NCBI GenBank assembly: GCA_015228695.1 | Contig: JADGDA010000132.1 | Span: 1-7,048, forward strand | Direction: 5' to 3' | DNA from: Alphaproteobacteria bacterium | GTDB lineage: Bacteria > Pseudomonadota > Alphaproteobacteria > Rhodospirillales > Rhodospirillaceae | DNA length: 7,048 bases | Part shown: in pieces, positions 4,170-7,048 of the stretch | How positions within the stretch are numbered: position 1 is the stretch's first letter | Layout of the letters: each line of letters begins with the position of its first letter | The notes under the pieces: generated by a model | The model's database searches: none | What the model was told of the DNA's origin: nothing | The model's input: only the letters and a program-made list of their open reading frames with translations | Program-made: the position numbers and the translations under genes

Positions 4170-7048
4170 CTACCCCTTGACGATGGCCATGGGTTGGGAC
4201 CGGTGCTCGGGGGTCATGGTCTCGGGCAGGGGCATCACGGCGGGGGTTTGGGATTTCTGGTCCGATTCCTCGCCTTTCAGCATTTCCATGCTCCGCTTAC
4301 GGACCCGCGTGGTGACGAAGCCCGCGATTTCCTCGACGCTCACCCGGCCGTCACGGTCGGCGTCGGCGTTGTCCTTGCCGGCGCTGAGGCCGTCCTTGAT
4401 CGCCCAGGTGAACAGGCCGTTGCCCAGTTTGTCGTCCTCGATGGAGGATTCATTGCCCTGGGAAGAGGCGAACACGGTCAGGCCGATCCCCTTGCGGCTC
4501 AGGTCGTTGACCAGCTTGTTCACGTCGGCGGCCTCGGCCCCCAGCACGTCGCCCGAGTGGCAGGTGTCGATGAAAAGATAGGTGCTGCCCTTGAACCCGC
4601 GGATGGCGTCGAGCACGTCGCCGAAGCGCAGGCCCTCCGAGCGCAGGTTGCGTTTCAGATCGTTGGCCCCGCCGGCTCCGCTCAGCACCGCCGGAGTGAC
4701 GAAGGTATAGCGGTGGGTGTCGTCGGTGGTTCCATGCCCGGCGAAGAAAATGACCCCCACGTCGTCGCCGGTCATCGACTCCTCCATCCAATAGAAGCTG
4801 TCGATGATGGACTTGCGCGTCACTGCGGAGTCGGTCAGCAACTTGATATCGACGGTCTTGTACAGCTTTCCTTCCTGGGTTTTGAGGAGAGCGGCGAAGT
4901 CCCTGCTGTCCTTGGCGGCGGCCCCCAGGTTCATGTTCGGGTTCTTGTAGTCGCTGACCCCGACGACCAGGGCGTACAGGTTGGGCTTGGTCGTTCCCTT
5001 GGCCGCGCCCGCCCATTGGATCTGGATCGCCTCGGGCTCGCTTTCCCTGCCGTCCTGGTCGACCGCGATCAGGGCGATTTCAGCGGAACGCGACGGAACG
5101 GCCACCTCCAGACTGCCCTTGGCCTCGGTCTTGCCGGTGGGGATGTCCCCCTTCACGGACGCCGGCGCGCGCCCGTCGATCCTCACCCTGAGATCGCGGA
5201 TCGGGCTTTTCGAGGTCACGGCGTAGGAAAGAACCACCGTCGGCACGGATGTCTGGGACCCGTTCCGGGGCGACAGGATTTTGACTTCCGGCGGCAGTCC
5301 CTGGATCATCGAGGCCCGGTCGAGGTTCCGGCTGGCGACGGCGCCGACCTGTTCGAGCGTCTTCTGCTCGTCGAGCACCCCAAGGACCTGGGCGACGACG
5401 TCCTTGCGGTAGAAAACCTCGCTGAAGTGGGAGACAGGAAAGAAGCTGGCGGGCGCATCCTTGCCGTTGTTGACGTGCCAGCCGATCAAGGTGTCCCCGC
5501 CCGCCCCGGCGTCGTAATAGCCGGAGGGCGTCCACGCCACCCACCGCACGCCGTCGCCCATGGGGAACAGGGAAAGAATCTGGTACCCGTCGCTCATCCG
5601 GTACCAGCGGATGGTACCGTCGCCCAGCGCCGCCACCGCCTTGGCCCCGTCGCCGCTGATGTTGACCGCCCACGCCGTGGCCGGAACCGGCGTCTTCCAT
5701 AGGGGCTGGCCCCGGGAGTCGATCGCGCGCAGATACCAGTCGGTGCCCAGCACGAAACGGCCGGCTCCGGGAGCAATGGCCAAGCTGCGGGAGATTTCGT
5801 CCGGGTCAAGCCCCAACGCCCGCCCGGACAGCTTGGGCTCCGGCGTGTTCTTCCACCCGAGAACGGGGAGGGACGCGGTTTCCGGCGGGGTCAGGGCGCG
5901 CCCCTCCTTGGCGGAAAACACCAGCTTGCGCGCGCCGAGGTCGAAGGTGATCGGGCGCTTGCCGAAACTCTCCAGACCGAAGCGGACCACGCCTCCGTCC
6001 TTCGACACCCGGAAGGCCGCGCCCATGTCGCGGAACTCGGCGAGTGCCGGGCTCCGGGTCAACAGCGGCCGCCCGGCCTCTCCCAGGGTGCCGAACGAGG
6101 CGTCGGAGGCGGCGAAGGCGACGCCGCCCGGAACGGGAAGGAGCGCGGTGATGGCGTCGCGCGCCGCGTCCATGTCCACGGGCGCGCCCTTGCCGGCGTC
6201 GGACCAGCGCCGGATGGTGTTGCGGCCCTTGGCGTCGGTGACGCGGCCGGCGGCAAACAGGGAACGCCCGTCGGTGGACCAGGCGACCCGGCCCAGGTTG
6301 CCCGCGCGCAGCGAGCGGACGTCCGGCGAGAAGCGGGGCGAGAGATCCGTCGCGGAGAGCACCTCCACCTTGGGCGCGTCGGCGTAACCGACGGCGAGCA
6401 GGGTCCCGTCGGGGGAAAAGGCGACACCGTCGGGCTGCCCCGAGGCGCGGACCCGGGCCGTCTGCTTCCCGGCCGCGTCATAGAGGCGGACATGTCCGTC
6501 GTCGCTGGTGGTGGCGAGGCGTCCCTCCCGGTCGAAGGCCAGGGAATAACTGGGGCCGCCATAGTCCGCGTCCTCGGCGGCCACGTTCCACCCGGCCACG
6601 TTCCACACCTTGATCCCCGCCCGGAGACCCAGCGCCGCCGCCAACCGCTTCCCGTCGGGGGAAAAGGCCAGATGCTGCACCTGCCCACCCAACCCGGTCA
6701 GCCGTTGAACGATGTCGCCGGTCTGGGCGTCGAACACGTAAACCGAAACCCGGCCGTCCCAGAAGACCCCGGTCACCCCGCCGGCGGCCACCAGCGACCC
6801 GTCGGGCGAAACCGCCACGGCGTAGATCTGCCCTTCCTCGTTGGGGCCGATGGGCGGACGCAGGACCTTGATCTTGCGGCCGTCGGGAACCGACCACAGG
6901 CGCACGGTCTTGTCGTCCGACGCCGTGGCGAGCACACGGCCCTGCCCGTCGGCGGACAGGCGCGAGACCACGGCGGTGTGGGAGCCCGCGTCGAACCGCA
7001 GGATCGGCTGCTTGGGGACGTCCCCCTTGGCCAGGACGCCCGCGACGG
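4170..7048 (-). CDS. WD40 beta-propeller/caspase (peptidase C14) protein, N-terminus beyond window
   Basis: Probable cysteine peptidase of the bacterial caspase/orthocaspase group with a WD40 scaffold. The frame stays open to the right edge, so the GTG at 6971-6969 is not a credible start. Upstream codons read GSHTA and, further out, AGVLAKGD, perhaps the end of a signal peptide. About 7030-5550 encodes propeller blades with FSPDG turns and blade ends such as VRLW, IKVW and VRLY. About 5553-5400 holds the WTPSGYYDAGAGGDTLIGWH segment common before bacterial caspase domains. About 5300-5010 looks Ig-like. The caspase domain runs from about 4983 to 4290: catalytic His in FFAGHG (codon 4736-4734) and Cys in DTCHSG (codon 4562-4560). 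The Asp two before Cys suggests Arg/Lys specificity as in metacaspases, an inference. An EF-hand-like loop (4364-4329) follows. It is convergent with TetR. Stretches I counted are richer in GC than the neighbours. The substrate is unknown. Confidence 0.92.
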   Translation of the reverse strand, partial: VAGVLAKGDVPKQPILRFDAGSHTAVVSRLSADGQGRVLATASDDKTVRLWSVPDGRKIKVLRPPIGPNEEGQIYAVAVSPDGSLVAAGGVTGVFWDGRVSVYVFDAQTGDIVQRLTGLGGQVQHLAFSPDGKRLAAALGLRAGIKVWNVAGWNVAAEDADYGGPSYSLAFDREGRLATTSDDGHVRLYDAAGKQTARVRASGQPDGVAFSPDGTLLAVGYADAPKVEVLSATDLSPRFSPDVRSLRAGNLGRVAWSTDGRSLFAAGRVTDAKGRNTIRRWSDAGKGAPVDMDAARDAITALLPVPGGVAFAASDASFGTLGEAGRPLLTRSPALAEFRDMGAAFRVSKDGGVVRFGLESFGKRPITFDLGARKLVFSAKEGRALTPPETASLPVLGWKNTPEPKLSGRALGLDPDEISRSLAIAPGAGRFVLGTDWYLRAIDSRGQPLWKTPVPATAWAVNISGDGAKAVAALGDGTIRWYRMSDGYQILSLFPMGDGVRWVAWTPSGYYDAGAGGDTLIGWHVNNGKDAPASFFPVSHFSEVFYRKDVVAQVLGVLDEQKTLEQVGAVASRNLDRASMIQGLPPEVKILSPRNGSQTSVPTVVLSYAVTSKSPIRDLRVRIDGRAPASVKGDIPTGKTEAKGSLEVAVPSRSAEIALIAVDQDGRESEPEAIQIQWAGAAKGTTKPNLYALVVGVSDYKNPNMNLGAAAKDSRDFAALLKTQEGKLYKTVDIKLLTDSAVTRKSIIDSFYWMEESMTGDDVGVIFFAGHGTTDDTHRYTFVTPAVLSGAGGANDLKRNLRSEGLRFGDVLDAIRGFKGSTYLFIDTCHSGDVLGAEAADVNKLVNDLSRKGIGLTVFASSQGNESSIEDDKLGNGLFTWAIKDGLSAGKDNADADRDGRVSVEEIAGFVTTRVRKRSMEMLKGEESDQKSQTPAVMPLPETMTPEHRSQPMAIVKG
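4329..4364 (-). other. EF-hand-like calcium-binding loop in the caspase protein
   Basis: The twelve residues DADRDGRVSVEE match the EF-hand loop: Asp at 1, 3 and 5, Gly at 6, a hydrophobic residue at 8, Ser at 9 and Glu at 12. The loop lies C-terminal to the catalytic Cys, after the conserved LFTWAI strand. Many metacaspases are calcium-activated, although usually through other acidic residues, so calcium control here is an inference from the motif. Confidence 0.6.
6578..6607 (-). repeat. 15-bp in-frame tandem duplication in the propeller
   Basis: Two adjacent 15-base units (6578-6592 and 6593-6607) match at 14 of 15 bases. On the coding strand they give the neighbouring peptides WNVAG and WNVAA at the end of a blade, after IKV. 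This inserts five residues into a loop between blades without breaking the frame. Confidence 0.8.

Noticed and set aside
4152..5702. 516-codon open frame on the plus strand opposite the caspase gene
   Set aside because: It starts at a TTG overlapping the TetR stop, has low-complexity G/H/V/D-rich content and no domain. The opposite strand encodes an unmistakable caspase domain.
6405..6668. 18-base identical repeats at 6405-6422 and 6651-6668
   Set aside because: They encode the same AFSPDG turn in two WD40 blades, so they reflect the repeated protein fold and not a mobile or regulatory element.
6969..6971. GTG as the start codon of the caspase gene
   Set aside because: The frame is open upstream to the window edge and those codons continue the propeller, so the start lies outside the window.

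Overview
The window is GC-rich, encodes three protein genes and carries no RNA gene, insertion sequence or CRISPR array that I can see. Overall GC, long open frames on both strands and the gene families (an AmiC/UrtA-like binding domain fused to c-di-GMP enzymes, a BLUF photoreceptor, a WD40-caspase) suggest a proteobacterium, most likely an alphaproteobacterium of the Rhodospirillales type such as Magnetospirillum or Azospirillum. That placement is an inference from gene content, not a sequence match.

Layout: positions 1-174 are upstream non-coding DNA. A very large gene (175-3528, + strand, 1117 residues) encodes a five-module signalling protein, in order: a cytoplasmic type-1 periplasmic-binding-protein-like domain, a PAS domain of the FixL/DosP type, GGDEF (diguanylate cyclase), EAL (c-di-GMP phosphodiesterase) and a C-terminal BLUF blue-light domain. 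The key residues of the EAL and BLUF modules are present. The cyclase signature is SGDEF with an intact RxxD inhibitory site. A TetR-family regulator follows 48 bases later on the same strand (3577-4155). A convergent gene on the minus strand (4170 to beyond the right edge) encodes a WD40 beta-propeller fused to an Ig-like segment and a C-terminal caspase (peptidase C14) domain. Its His/Cys dyad is intact and it has an EF-hand-like calcium loop.

How they may work together: the first protein looks like an integrator that converts a small-molecule signal, possibly a gas or redox signal through PAS, and blue light into a change in c-di-GMP, which usually governs motility versus surface attachment. 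The TetR regulator may share its transcript, but its target is not visible. The caspase gene is convergent, has higher GC in the stretches I counted, and is probably functionally independent. The most noteworthy items are the multi-input PBP-PAS-GGDEF-EAL-BLUF fusion and the calcium-loop WD40-caspase.
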